Source: Candidatus Pararuminococcus gallinarum
GTDB taxonomy: Bacteria > Bacillota > Clostridia > Oscillospirales > Ruminococcaceae
Direction: 5' to 3'
NCBI GenBank assembly: GCA_904419775.1
Contig: CAJFSX010000005.1
Location: 1 to 49,417, forward strand
DNA length: 49,417 nucleotides
The notes under the pieces: model-generated
Databases searched by the model: none
Seen by the model: only the letters and a program-made list of their open reading frames with translations
Told to the model about the DNA's origin: nothing
Shown: positions 8,643-15,997 of the stretch, piece by piece
How the letters are laid out: each line of letters starts with the position of its first letter
Position numbering within the stretch: position 1 is the stretch's first letter
Made by a program: the position numbers and the translations under genes

Positions 8643-9272
8643 ATGCAGATCAATTTCATCAGCATTCTGGAGTATATCGGCATCATATCTTTTGCCGCGT
8701 CGGGAGCCTATGTGGCCATGGGCAAGCGGATGGATATTTTCGGCGTCCTTGTGGTGGCTACGGTGACAGCCTTGGGCGGCGGCATACTGCGGGATGTTAT
8801 TATGGACGTGGGAGTCCCCATCTTTTTCCGAAGCTATGTGAGCATCCTTCTGGTACTGATGACAGCCGCCGCCGTCATGCTTCTAGGGGACAGGCTCCGG
8901 ACCCTGCTCCTGATCCCCCTTTTTGATACGTTAGGCCTGGCGGTGTTCGCCATTGACACAGGGGTGAAAGCCATCCAGTCGGGCTATAGCCTGACTGAAT
9001 TTGCCTTTGTCTCGGTCATCACCGCTGTGGGCGGTGGGGTGCTGCGGGATCTATTGTGCCAGCGGGTGCCGGTGATCCTCCGGCGGGAAATCTATGCGCT
9101 GGCGGCCCTTTTGGGCACGGTGGTTCTCTGGTTCCTCCATCCCTATATCGGGCTGATGCCCGCGGCATACCTCTCGATGGGCCTGATTGTAGCGGTGCGC
9201 CTGGTGTGCGCCTATTTTAAGATAAACCTACCCATTGCAAAACTCAAAAAATCCAAGCAGGCTAATCGATGA
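8643..9272 (+). CDS. TRIC-type cation channel / UPF0126 membrane protein
   Basis: About 209 residues, almost entirely hydrophobic, with an internal two-fold repeat. The first half contains TALGGGILRDVIM and the second TAVGGGVLRDLLC, the duplicated GGG-x-x-RD motif of the YicG/UPF0126 family, prokaryotic relatives of TRIC trimeric cation channels. Six to seven membrane helices are expected. I chose ATG 8643, preceded by AGAGGTGG; an upstream in-frame start at 8595 lies inside the helicase gene. The C-terminal tail is basic (KLKKSKQANR) and probably cytoplasmic. Likely cotranscribed with the helicase. Confidence 0.85.
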   Translation: MQINFISILEYIGIISFAASGAYVAMGKRMDIFGVLVVATVTALGGGILRDVIMDVGVPIFFRSYVSILLVLMTAAAVMLLGDRLRTLLLIPLFDTLGLAVFAIDTGVKAIQSGYSLTEFAFVSVITAVGGGVLRDLLCQRVPVILRREIYALAALLGTVVLWFLHPYIGLMPAAYLSMGLIVAVRLVCAYFKINLPIAKLKKSKQANR

Positions 9273-9579
9273 TTTCGATGGTGGCCCCCCGGTTGATAGC
9301 CCGCTGGCTGAGCATGGAACGCAGGTTGGTGGTGGTCAGGGAAAAGAGATTGACCAGGGTTTCCAGATCCCGGCGGGTCTTATCCTTGCCCAGACTTAGG
9401 GCCAGAATGGAGGCAAGGCCCACAATGTCCTCCTCTGACATACGGAGTTTGCTCTTGCGGGTGGGCCGGTTGGCGTTATCGGGGTCTCTGGGAGCGTTGG
9501 CTGCGGCGCGGTCAGCGGCTCGTTGCAGCCGTTGCTTTTCCCCTGACGCCACGTAGGAGATGCCGTTGTCTTCCGCCAT
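9262..9579 (-). CDS. Conserved hypothetical protein, 105 residues
   Basis: A soluble, charged protein on the minus strand whose end overlaps the TRIC gene end by 11 bases. The N-terminal half is rich in Ala, Arg and Asn (KQRLQRAADRAAANAPRDPD) and probably disordered. The C-terminal half should be helical (MSEEDIVGLASILALSLG, then LETLVNLFSLTTTNLRSML). No catalytic motif is visible and I do not recognise the family. AAAGGGGGCG precedes the ATG at 9579. Codon use matches the host neighbours. Confidence 0.55.
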   Translation of the reverse strand: MAEDNGISYVASGEKQRLQRAADRAAANAPRDPDNANRPTRKSKLRMSEEDIVGLASILALSLGKDKTRRDLETLVNLFSLTTTNLRSMLSQRAINRGATIEIID

Positions 9580-9660
9580 GCAATCGCCCCCTTTCCCTTC
9601 AGTATATGTGAAAGTCCCTCAAAAGGCCCTAGGCTTCCAGGCAGTGGACGGACAAAACAG

Positions 9661-9708
9661 AAATCCCCTCTGATACGGAAAAGGAAAACCGTAGCAGAGG
9701 GGATTTTT
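9661..9708 (-). terminator. Terminator after the ImmA-like gene
   Basis: AAATCCCCTCTGATACGG pairs with CCGTAGCAGAGGGGATTTT with one bulge. On the minus strand the stem is followed by a T-rich stretch, and it starts at the stop codon of the gene at 9707-10342. The opposite side is also T-rich, so it may work in both directions. Confidence 0.7.
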
Positions 9709-10342
9709 AGGGGATGTTGGAGGTGTTTTCTTGAAAAATATCGAGGCCGCTGTCCTTCTTTTTAGCCTTTTGGGCAATATAGGCGGTGATGAAAGGCTCA
9801 AACTGGAGAAACAGCCGCAGATCATCCCGGGAGACGATGGCGCTGCGTTGGCGGCGGAAAGCCTCCAGCTCCGCAAAACGGTAGTCCGCGGCCTCATGGG
9901 AAAAGCCGGTCAGCTCTCCGAGTTCTCTCCGGGAGCTGACGCCGCAGAAGTGGAGGACCACCAGCGGCCCCAGAATTTCTTTGGCCAGCTGATCGGCCTC
10001 CCGTTCCACCGGGTCCTTTTTTCCAGCGGGGGAGGGGGTGAGGGGGCTCCGCTTTTCAGGACGGTAGTGGAGCAGGATGTGGGACAGTTCATGGGCCAGG
10101 GTCCAACGGATCCGGCCAGGATCGTTGAGCTCATTGTAAAAGACGGTCAGCCTATCGTCGATGGGGAAGGTCATCCCATCCGGCCCAAAACGGCCCAGCA
10201 GATAGGAAAGACTTTTTCCGGCGGCCTGACTGTACTGGCCATAGGTCAGCACCGGGACCTTCATGGCCGCCAGCAGGGAGAGGGGAGAGACGGGCAGGGA
10301 ATGGACATCTGCCCGTTGAAACAGTTCCAGGGAAGGATGCAT
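9707..10342 (-). CDS. ImmA/IrrE-family metallopeptidase
   Basis: A 211-residue protein with the zinc-protease motif HELSH inside WTLAHELSHILLHY, and a downstream EREADQLAKEIL helix that supplies the third zinc ligand in this family (COG2856/DUF955). Members such as ImmA cut their partner XRE repressor to switch on a mobile element or stress response. The partner is very likely the XRE protein encoded 24 bases upstream on the same strand. The C-terminal 70 residues are helical and Arg/Glu-rich. GAGAGGAG precedes the ATG. No integrase or conjugation genes lie next to the pair, so it may be domesticated. Confidence 0.85.
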   Translation of the reverse strand: MHPSLELFQRADVHSLPVSPLSLLAAMKVPVLTYGQYSQAAGKSLSYLLGRFGPDGMTFPIDDRLTVFYNELNDPGRIRWTLAHELSHILLHYRPEKRSPLTPSPAGKKDPVEREADQLAKEILGPLVVLHFCGVSSRRELGELTGFSHEAADYRFAELEAFRRQRSAIVSRDDLRLFLQFEPFITAYIAQKAKKKDSGLDIFQENTSNIP

Positions 10343-10366
10343 ACCGGACGACTCCTCTCGTATGGC

Positions 10367-10882
10367 TTAGTCGTTGTTGTCATCGCCATCCGAGAAAAAC
10401 ATCCTGCTGATTTTCTCCGCATCCCTTCTGTCCTCTTCGCTGATGCCGGAGACGCCGCCTCGGGCCGCAATCGGCGCGTCGGCAGCAGGATGAAGGCGAG
10501 AGATGGAGGAAAGCTTCTGGCTTGTGCTTTTGGAGGTGGGAATGGCGCCGCCTCCAGTCTCGCAGTAGGATAGCTGGGAGGCGGTGGCCGCGTTGACGGT
10601 GGCCTTCCCCCGGTCGTCCAGCCGCCGGAAGTTGAGGATCAGGCGGCTTTCCTCCTCGTCCAGCTCCAGGGCCGGCTGGCGGATGTCGGTGCGGCAGAGC
10701 AGGTAGTCGGTGGAAACATTGAGCACATTGGCCATCTCACAGAGCAGAGAATAGGCCGGCTCCCTGGCGTCGGCTTCATAGTTGCGGTAGGTATTATAGG
10801 GCAGACCCAGCTTTTGGGAGAGCTGCTGCCGGGAATATCCCTGCTCCTCCCGCAGTTGGATGAGTCTTTGTCCAAATGTCAT
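10367..10882 (-). CDS. XRE-family HTH repressor, likely partner of the ImmA-like protease
   Basis: 171 residues. The N-terminal 66 residues form a Cro/CI helix-turn-helix (QLREEQGYSRQQLSQKLGL, then YRNYEADAREPAYSLL). A middle helix region (LDEEESRLILNFRRLDDRGKA) is typical of ImmR-type repressors. The C-terminus is polar, low-complexity and rich in Ser/Asp, a plausible protease-sensitive tail. It is transcribed from a promoter at 10912-10940 that faces the promoter of a second small XRE gene. By analogy with ImmR/ImmA of ICEBs1 it should bind the shared intergenic region and be cleaved by the downstream metallopeptidase. Confidence 0.85.
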   Translation of the reverse strand: MTFGQRLIQLREEQGYSRQQLSQKLGLPYNTYRNYEADAREPAYSLLCEMANVLNVSTDYLLCRTDIRQPALELDEEESRLILNFRRLDDRGKATVNAATASQLSYCETGGGAIPTSKSTSQKLSSISRLHPAADAPIAARGGVSGISEEDRRDAEKISRMFFSDGDDNND

Positions 10883-10911
10883 AGGAACGCACTTCCTTTC
10901 TTGTTGTCTTT

Positions 10912-10940
10912 ATTATACTCTATTTATTTTCGTATTGCAA
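10912..10940 (-). promoter_or_regulatory. Promoter of the XRE-ImmA operon
   Basis: Minus-strand TTGCAA (10940-10935) and TATAAT (10917-10912) are spaced by 17 bases, about 30 bases upstream of the ATG at 10882. The surrounding 10910-11010 stretch is very AT-rich. Confidence 0.65.
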
Positions 10941-10981
10941 TATTAAAATTTCTGTTTTGAGATATTTTTTTCAAAAACCCC

Positions 10982-11009
10982 TTGATTTTTATTCGTAATG
11001 AGTTATAAT
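10982..11009 (+). promoter_or_regulatory. Divergent promoter of the small XRE gene
   Basis: TTGATT (10982-10987) and TATAAT (11004-11009) are spaced by 16 bases; a TGGAGGAAAT ribosome site follows before ATG 11044. Confidence 0.6.
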
Positions 11010-11043
11010 AAAAGCGAACAAGAAACAGAATGGAGGAAATACA

Positions 11044-11274
11044 ATGACGATATTTAAAAATATGGAACGGATGAGAATAGAACATAATATGACAAGGGAG
11101 GCCTTGGCCCGTAAGCTGGGCGTCACCCCTGCCCAGCTGCGCAGCTGGGAGATCGGCAGAGAGCCCATCCCGTCGGACAGGCTCATCGCCATGGCGGATC
11201 TGTTTGGGTGCAGTATTGATTTCCTGCTGGGACGCAGCAGCCGGATGGAGTATGTGATCAGTTTCGCGTCGTGA
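11044..11274 (+). CDS. Small XRE-family HTH protein
   Basis: 76 residues that are little more than a helix-turn-helix domain: RIEHNMTREALARKLGV, TPAQLRSWEIGRE, then LIAMADLFGCSIDFLLGR, the usual end of a Cro/CI fold. It is divergent from the XRE/ImmA operon, an arrangement like a CI/Cro switch. It probably binds the shared control region between 10883 and 11043. A strong terminator follows at 11326. Confidence 0.8.
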   Translation: MTIFKNMERMRIEHNMTREALARKLGVTPAQLRSWEIGREPIPSDRLIAMADLFGCSIDFLLGRSSRMEYVISFAS

Positions 11275-11325
11275 CCACATTCCGGCGTAACTGATAGAGA
11301 ACAGATTCCCCATAATCTCACACAC

Positions 11326-11370
11326 AAACACAGGGGGATCCGGCTGAGTGGAATCCTCCTGTGTTTGGTT
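11326..11370. terminator. Intrinsic terminator after the small XRE gene
   Basis: AAACACAGGGGGATCC pairs with GGAATCCTCCTGTGTTT with a one-base bulge. A T-rich tail (GGTTAG) is short on the plus strand; the minus side carries TTTGTGTGTG, so it may serve both directions. Confidence 0.65.
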
Positions 11371-11418
11371 AGAGGCGAAGGATGCGGAAAAATCACAGGC
11401 GGCTGGGGAGAGAAAGAA

Positions 11419-11700
11419 TCACTCCGGGGTTGCCAGGCCATCGATATACAGTCCCATGAATTTTTTAGAGGAGGGAGGCAGCTTTCCGGCGCATTCATCC
11501 CGGCGCAGGCGGGTGACCACTAGGGATTCTCCTGGGGGAAGATAGCCGCAAAGCCTTTCCCGGATCCCCAGCACCGTATACCGGGAACAGAGAAGAAAAC
11601 AGCCGGGGAAGGATTGGAGTACCTCCCCCAGCCGGTCCAGCTGGGAAAAGAAATCCATCGGTTCCTCCCCGCAAAGGGAAACACAGACAAGGTAGAGCAT
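11419..11700 (-). CDS. Small protein resembling SinR/Cas2-like ferredoxin-fold families (tentative)
   Basis: 93 residues. The pattern is MLYLVCVSL (strand), FFSQLDRLGEVLQSFPGCFLLCS (helix, turn, strand), RYTVLGIRERLCGYLPPGESLVVTRL (helix, strand) and a short tail. This beta-alpha-beta-beta-alpha-beta order, with a W/F-rich strand after the first helix and a late D/E-x-L-V-V-T-x-L strand, resembles SinR-family proteins of the Cas2/VapD superfamily. Catalytic acidic residues are not evident and no cas genes are nearby. It ends in a polar tail that lacks similarity I can place. It could be a coincidental frame, but GC-rich coding bias and a GGAGGGGCAG site support it. Confidence 0.4.
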   Translation of the reverse strand: MLYLVCVSLCGEEPMDFFSQLDRLGEVLQSFPGCFLLCSRYTVLGIRERLCGYLPPGESLVVTRLRRDECAGKLPPSSKKFMGLYIDGLATPE

Positions 11701-11899
11701 CCTGCCCCTCCTTTGACGGAAAATCTGGGGCGGATACAGAGCTTCTGCCGCAGAGAAAGAAGGTTATTTCCCCAAGTTTTGCGGCTTATTCCGGGCCCCT
11801 GTTGGATATTTTTCGGAAATTTCCGGGTTTTATGCGGGATAAAAACAGCGGGGAGGGAGAAACGGCGTCTATTCCAAAGGAATAAGAAAGAAAACGAAC

Positions 11900-11932
11900 A
11901 CAAAAGCCCTCCGGCTATCTGCCGGAGGGCTT
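11900..11932 (-). terminator. Terminator of the DtxR-family gene
   Basis: AAGCCCTCCGGC (11904-11915) and GCCGGAGGGCTT (11921-11932) form a perfect stem with a five-base loop. On the minus strand it is followed by TTTGTGTTCG. The stem includes the gene's stop codon. Confidence 0.8.
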
Positions 11933-12364
11933 ATTTTGAGGAAAATCCCCTTTTTGAAGAAAGCAAACTAGTTTTTCCAGGTTGTGGATGGTGGACTCCT
12001 GGAAGAAATGTTCCATCTGTTCCACCTGCTCGGTTTCGTCCTCGGTGTGGTTGAGCAGGCACAGAAAGGTGTGGAGGACCTCATGGCGGTGGAGAAGATA
12101 GCGGCCCAATTTCCAGCCCCTTTCGGTGGGCTTGACAATGCCATATTTTTCGGAATCCACATAGCCCAGTTCCTTGAGGCTGCCCACCATCTTAGAAGCG
12201 GAGGAAGGGCGCACCCCCAGGGCTAAAGCCAGATGGTTGATGCGGGCATAGCCTTCCTGCTGGGCAGAGCGGCAGATCATTTCCAGATAGTCCTCCATAG
12301 CGTCGGTGATCTCCCGGTGGTCCCGGAGCTTGTATCCTTTCAGGGTGCGGTATTCATGATTCAT
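11915..12364 (-). CDS. DtxR/MntR-family metal-dependent transcriptional regulator
   Basis: 149 residues. A winged-helix domain (MEDYLEMICRSAQQEGYARINHLALALGVRPSSASKMV, split here as residues of one domain; recognition helix in RPSSASKMVGSL) is followed by a dimerisation helix with the metal-ligand pattern RHEVLHTFL and TEQVEQMEHF. DtxR-family regulators bind DNA with Fe2+ or Mn2+ bound. It is divergent from feoA and the feoB fragment, so it probably represses ferrous iron uptake when iron is plentiful. The start is ATG 12364 behind GGAGGA; the in-frame TTG at 12376 overlaps that ribosome site and is rejected. It lacks the C-terminal SH3-like FeoA domain of long DtxR members. Confidence 0.88.
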   Translation of the reverse strand: MNHEYRTLKGYKLRDHREITDAMEDYLEMICRSAQQEGYARINHLALALGVRPSSASKMVGSLKELGYVDSEKYGIVKPTERGWKLGRYLLHRHEVLHTFLCLLNHTEDETEQVEQMEHFFQESTIHNLEKLVCFLQKGDFPQNKPSGR

Positions 12365-12419
12365 GGGCTCCTCCAAAAAGTTGTGGCAACCGCCGGGGGA
12401 TGGGAATAAATTAGTACAA

Positions 12420-12434
12420 GGAAATAGAGTTTCC
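12420..12434. promoter_or_regulatory. Candidate operator between dtxR-like gene and feoA
   Basis: GGAAA-TAGAG-TTTCC is a perfect 5-bp inverted repeat, set inside a wider TTAG...CTAA dyad (12411 to 12443). It is the clearest dyad in the divergent intergenic region and could bind the DtxR-family regulator; a second perfect dyad, CCCCTG-gcaa-CAGGGG at 12461-12476, lies just before the feo transcript start region. Confidence 0.4.
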
Positions 12435-12521
12435 CTTCCCTAAATCTCACAATCATTCGTCCCCTGGCAACAGGGGATCACAATGGATATATTCTCATTT
12501 TATGAACAGGAGTATGACAAT

Positions 12522-12761
12522 ATGAATGAACATCGCGTCACCCTCAATGGAATCCAGGAGGGGCAGTCGGCACGGGTAAGCTGCCTCCTCTCCACCGGGA
12601 GCATGCGCCGCAGGCTCCAGGACATCGGTCTGATTGAGGGAACCAACATCACCTGCCTGCAAAAAAGCCCGGCGGGGGATCCGGTGGCCTACTTAATCCG
12701 CGGCGCCGTCATTGCGCTGCGTTCTGAGGACTCCTCTCAGGTGGTAGTCCAATACAGTTAA
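12522..12761 (+). CDS. feoA: Ferrous iron transport protein A
   Basis: A 79-residue SH3-like FeoA domain: VTLNGIQEGQSARV, then GSMRRRLQDIGLIEGTNITCL, with the RR-L-DIGL-x-x-G signature, and a closing VIALRSEDSSQVVV strand. FeoA is a small cytoplasmic partner of the FeoB Fe2+ transporter. I chose ATG 12522 (AGGAG about 10 bases before); an in-frame ATG at 12483 with AGGGG upstream would add 13 residues and remains possible. It is the first gene of a feoA-feoB unit opposite a DtxR-family regulator. Confidence 0.88.
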   Translation: MNEHRVTLNGIQEGQSARVSCLLSTGSMRRRLQDIGLIEGTNITCLQKSPAGDPVAYLIRGAVIALRSEDSSQVVVQYS

Positions 12762-12780
12762 AGCCGAAGGGTACAGAGAC

Positions 12781-12811
12781 AGCGCGGATGGATGGGTCAT
12801 CCGCGCTTTTG
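12781..12811 (+). terminator. Terminator or attenuator hairpin between feoA and feoB
   Basis: AGCGCGGATG pairs perfectly with CATCCGCGCT across a seven-base loop and is followed by TTTTGTG. Because it lies inside the feoA-feoB unit it should lower feoB transcription relative to feoA. Confidence 0.65.
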
Positions 12812-12831
12812 TGTGAATGGAGGGCGAGCAT

Positions 12832-14157
12832 ATGGGCTTGACAGCAAAGTCCACCGGCCTTGGAGCCGTAGATCGGGGACTGACCATCGAGCGGTCAGAG
12901 ATCGACGATCAAGTGGTGGCGCTGGCGGGAAACCCCAATGTGGGGAAGAGCACGGTTTTCAACGAGCTGACGGGGCTCAGGCAGCATACAGGAAATTGGC
13001 CGGGAAAAACGGTGACCAATGCCCAGGGCAGGGCTGTACATAAGGGAAAGGGATATATCCTGGTGGATATTCCTGGCACCTACTCCTTGCTGGCCCACTC
13101 CGCTGAAGAGGAGGTGGCCAGGGATTTCATCTGCTTCGGGGAGCCGGATGCGGTGGTGGTAGTCTGTGACGCCACCTGTCTGGAGCGCAACATGAACCTG
13201 GTACTCCAGACCCTGGAGATTACCGACCGGGTGGTGGTCTGTGTCAACCTGATGGATGAGGCACAGCGCAAAAATATCCGCATCGACTGCGGTCAGCTCG
13301 CCGAAAACCTGGGGGTCCCGGTAGTGGGAGCCAGCGCCCGCAGCCGAAAGGGCCTGACCGAGCTGATGGATCAGGTGGAGGCGACAGTCTCCCAAAAGGG
13401 ACGGCGGGAAACGGTGAAAGTCCGCTATACCAAGCCCATTGAGGATGCCATCGCCCTACTGGAGCCTGTTGTGGCGGAGAAGCTGGGAAAAAGGCTGAAT
13501 GCCCGGTGGATTTCCCTAAAGCTTCTGGATCAGGAGCCTTCGCTGGTTCAAAGCCTGACGGAATATTTAGAAGAAGATCTGCGGGAAGATCCCCTTGTGG
13601 CGGAAAAATTAGAGGAGGCAAGGGAAAGGTTAAGAAAAAGCGGGATTTCCCCGGAAAAGATGAAGGACGACATTGTCTCCTGCCTGGTGATGACAGCGGA
13701 ACACGTATGCGGCGATGTGGTATCCTTTGGAAGGAGCAATTACAGCGCTTGGGACAGGAGGCTGGATAAGATCTTGACCAGCCGGTGGACGGGAATTCCG
13801 GTGATGCTCCTGTTGTTGGCGGTCATTTTCTGGCTGACCATTACCGGCGCCAACTATCCCTCCCAGTGGTTATCCGACGGACTTTTTTGGTTGGGAGACC
13901 GGTTGGGGGATTTTCTGCTGTGGTGCGGTGCTCCCAGCTGGCTGTATGGGGCTCTGATTCAGGGAGTCTATCGGGTGTTGGCGTGGGTAGTCTCGGTGAT
14001 GCTGCCGCCGATGGCAATCTTTTTTCCCCTGTTTACCCTGCTAGAGGATTCCGGCTATCTGCCGCGGGTGGCTTTTAATCTGGACCAATACTTTAAAAAA
14101 GCCGCCGCCTGTGGAAAGCAGGCGTTGACGATGTGCATGGCATATATAATTTTGTAA
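12832..14157 (+). CDS. feoB: Ferrous iron transporter FeoB, truncated by prophage insertion
   Basis: 441 residues, the N-terminal two-thirds or less of FeoB. The G-domain has G1 GNPNVGKST, G3 DIPGTYSL and G4 NLMDE; a helical GDI-like region follows, then the first membrane helices (IPVMLLLLAVIFWLTITG, PPMAIFFPLFTLLEDSG). The sequence reaches RVAFNLDQYFKKAAACGKQ and ALTMCM, where FeoB normally continues GFGCNAAGV. Here it reads AYIIL and stops within 20 bases, because phage DNA starts at about 14141. The missing membrane core means iron transport should be lost while the prophage is integrated. ATG 12832 follows GGAGGGCGAG; an in-frame ATG at 12817 overlaps that site. Confidence 0.92.
   Translation: MGLTAKSTGLGAVDRGLTIERSEIDDQVVALAGNPNVGKSTVFNELTGLRQHTGNWPGKTVTNAQGRAVHKGKGYILVDIPGTYSLLAHSAEEEVARDFICFGEPDAVVVVCDATCLERNMNLVLQTLEITDRVVVCVNLMDEAQRKNIRIDCGQLAENLGVPVVGASARSRKGLTELMDQVEATVSQKGRRETVKVRYTKPIEDAIALLEPVVAEKLGKRLNARWISLKLLDQEPSLVQSLTEYLEEDLREDPLVAEKLEEARERLRKSGISPEKMKDDIVSCLVMTAEHVCGDVVSFGRSNYSAWDRRLDKILTSRWTGIPVMLLLLAVIFWLTITGANYPSQWLSDGLFWLGDRLGDFLLWCGAPSWLYGALIQGVYRVLAWVVSVMLPPMAIFFPLFTLLEDSGYLPRVAFNLDQYFKKAAACGKQALTMCMAYIIL
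14131..14142. other. Left attachment site (attL) in feoB
   Basis: The reading frame of feoB is intact through ATGTGCATGG (14131-14140), after which the expected Gly-Phe-Gly-Cys-Asn codons are replaced by CATATATAAT and a stop. The serine recombinase gene ends 24 bases farther. The crossover most likely lies in or beside ATGTGCATGG; the exact core needs the right junction, which is outside the window. Confidence 0.75.
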
Positions 14158-14164
14158 ACAGCGA

Positions 14165-15553
14165 TTATACCCGCCATTTGATGGATACAGTATTGCCGTC
14201 AATGTAAATGCCCTCGATGATGCTGGCAACATACATTCTTTTGGTGTCCATGTCGCTGCCGCTAAAACCCTGTCGAAAGGCGTCGAGAGAATCCAGAAAC
14301 CGCTGGACAGAGGGGATAGGCTTGTGCTCCAATTGGCTTTGGAGGGACTTTCGCTCCGCTTCCAGCGCCTTGGCCCTCTTGGCGATCTCCTCCATGGGAA
14401 TGCTGCCGATCTGGTAGAGATCGATGATATGGCCCATTTGCAGGTCAATTTCCGAGATGCGTTTCTGGATTTTTTCTTTGTGGACGGGAGAACTTTCCTC
14501 AGCTGGGACCGAGCGGGAGATCACCGCTTGCAGTGCCTCTTCCTGATCCAGCAGTGTTCTGATCTGGGAAAGGATATAGTTATCCAGCGTCCCAATTTCC
14601 CAGTTATCATTTTTGCAGTTGGGATCAACAATAAACCGCTTGCTGCTTTTGGCCCGGGAGTAACAGCGGTAATAACCGTGGTTGGCGCTGTATCTAGCGC
14701 CGCACCGGGCACAGAATACCAGGCTGGAAAGAAGGTATCCGGCCCGGAAAGGCGTCTTTTGGCTGGTGGTTTTCCTGTTTTCCCGCTGGGCGGAGGAAAA
14801 TAGCTGAAGGGCTTTTTCATAGTCGTCCACCGAAATAATCGGCTCGTGAATGCCGTCATATTCCACGCCCGCATATTTGACTTTGCCGATGTATACGCTG
14901 TTGCGCAGAATATGGGCCACCTTGGCGGCAGACCATTTGAGCGGGTAGCGGCTTCGGCAGTGGGAGACAATGCTGTTGATGCTTTTTCCCGCCAGGAAGA
15001 GGGAGAAAATCTCGCGGACAATAGCCGCCTCGTATTCGTTGACCACCAGGAGCCCGTCTTTATAATCATACCCGGTGGGAGGGGTCGGCCCTCCGTGGTA
15101 ATAGCCTGCTTTGCCCCGGCCGATGCGGCCCATGGTGAAGCGCTCGGTAATCTGGTCTTTTTCCAGCTGGGCGAATACGGACAGGATGCCGATCATCGCC
15201 CGGCCAAAGGGGGTGGAGGTGTCAAAGTTTTCATTGATGGAGATAAAATCCACCCCGTTGGGCAGAAATTTGTCCTCGATCAAGGTCAGCGTATCCTTTT
15301 GGCTGCGGCTGAGACGGTCCAGTTTGTAGACCACGATAGCGTCAACCCCACCAGCGGTAATATCCAGAAGCATTTGGGAGAGGGCGGGGCGGTCCATATT
15401 TCCGCCGGAAAAGCCGCCGTCTGTGTAGATTTTCAGAAGTTCCCAGCCTTTGGCGGTGCAGTAGCCCTTGATCCGCTCTATCTGTTCGTCAATACTGTAG
15501 TTTTCCAGCTGGTTTTCCGTAGACACACGGACATAGCCAAAAACACGAAACAT
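14165..15553 (-). CDS. Large serine recombinase (phage integrase)
   Basis: 462 residues. The N-terminal resolvase domain contains YVRVSTENQ with nucleophile Ser11, then YSIDEQ and YTDGGFSGGNMDRPAL and VYKLDRLSRS. A recombinase domain (GKAGYYHGGPTPPTGYDY) follows, then a zinc ribbon beginning FCARCGARYSA with a later NCKND, and a Leu/Arg-rich coiled coil. Large serine integrases join attP and attB without host factors and need a separate directionality factor for excision. Start ATG 15553 lies 8 bases after GGAGG; the in-frame GTG 15562 overlaps this site. It sits at the attL edge and points toward feoB. Confidence 0.95.
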   Translation of the reverse strand: MFRVFGYVRVSTENQLENYSIDEQIERIKGYCTAKGWELLKIYTDGGFSGGNMDRPALSQMLLDITAGGVDAIVVYKLDRLSRSQKDTLTLIEDKFLPNGVDFISINENFDTSTPFGRAMIGILSVFAQLEKDQITERFTMGRIGRGKAGYYHGGPTPPTGYDYKDGLLVVNEYEAAIVREIFSLFLAGKSINSIVSHCRSRYPLKWSAAKVAHILRNSVYIGKVKYAGVEYDGIHEPIISVDDYEKALQLFSSAQRENRKTTSQKTPFRAGYLLSSLVFCARCGARYSANHGYYRCYSRAKSSKRFIVDPNCKNDNWEIGTLDNYILSQIRTLLDQEEALQAVISRSVPAEESSPVHKEKIQKRISEIDLQMGHIIDLYQIGSIPMEEIAKRAKALEAERKSLQSQLEHKPIPSVQRFLDSLDAFRQGFSGSDMDTKRMYVASIIEGIYIDGNTVSIKWRV

Positions 15554-15610
15554 CCCATCCACCTCCGAAAGAGAAAGCAGGGCAGTAAATATATCTGCCC
15601 TGCGTTATTT

Positions 15611-15997
15611 TTAATTCTGGGAGTAAAAACGAGCCAGCTCCCGAAGCGCCGGTAAGAAGTCCCGGCAGATATTACCCGCAATGCCGTCCGCCGTCTTTTC
15701 GTCGTATACGTGGGAGGTGACATTGCGGGCGGTGAGGATGGCGTTCCACTGCTCCCCGTCCGTGATGATCCCCGCGGCAAAGGCCTCCTTCAAAATGGCT
15801 CTGGGCGTATTGATAGAAATAACGGCGCCCTGATCCTCCAGATATTCCTTGATGGATTTCCAGGCCAGCTCTACCGTAAACTCAAACCGCTGGATGAGGC
15901 CGTCCCGATAGAGGGCGTCCTCCGGCGCTTTTTCATAAGCGGCCACCGCCTTCTCCAGTTGGGACAGGGCCCGAAGATAGTTATTGATCTTCTGCAT
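15611..15997 (-). CDS. HEPN-domain toxin (HI0074-like, nucleotidyltransferase-associated)
   Basis: 128 residues, all helical. It contains FTVELAWKSIKEYLEDQG, typical of HI0074-type 'substrate-binding' proteins, and the HEPN RNase motif R-x4-H as RNVTSH (Arg91 to His96). HEPN proteins of this type are RNA-cutting toxins neutralised by a partner MNT nucleotidyltransferase, here encoded immediately upstream with a 17-base overlap. The start is ATG 15997, with AAAGGAGGGAA upstream inside the MNT gene; the in-frame ATG at 16021 is less well placed. As a lysogen gene it could give stable maintenance or block infection by other phages. Confidence 0.85.
   Translation of the reverse strand: MQKINNYLRALSQLEKAVAAYEKAPEDALYRDGLIQRFEFTVELAWKSIKEYLEDQGAVISINTPRAILKEAFAAGIITDGEQWNAILTARNVTSHVYDEKTADGIAGNICRDFLPALRELARFYSQN

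Noticed and set aside
12832..14157. FeoB fragment as a natural short FeoB N-terminal protein.
   Set aside because: It stops in the middle of a conserved membrane segment right next to an integrase gene, with a new sequence starting at once; insertion explains this better.
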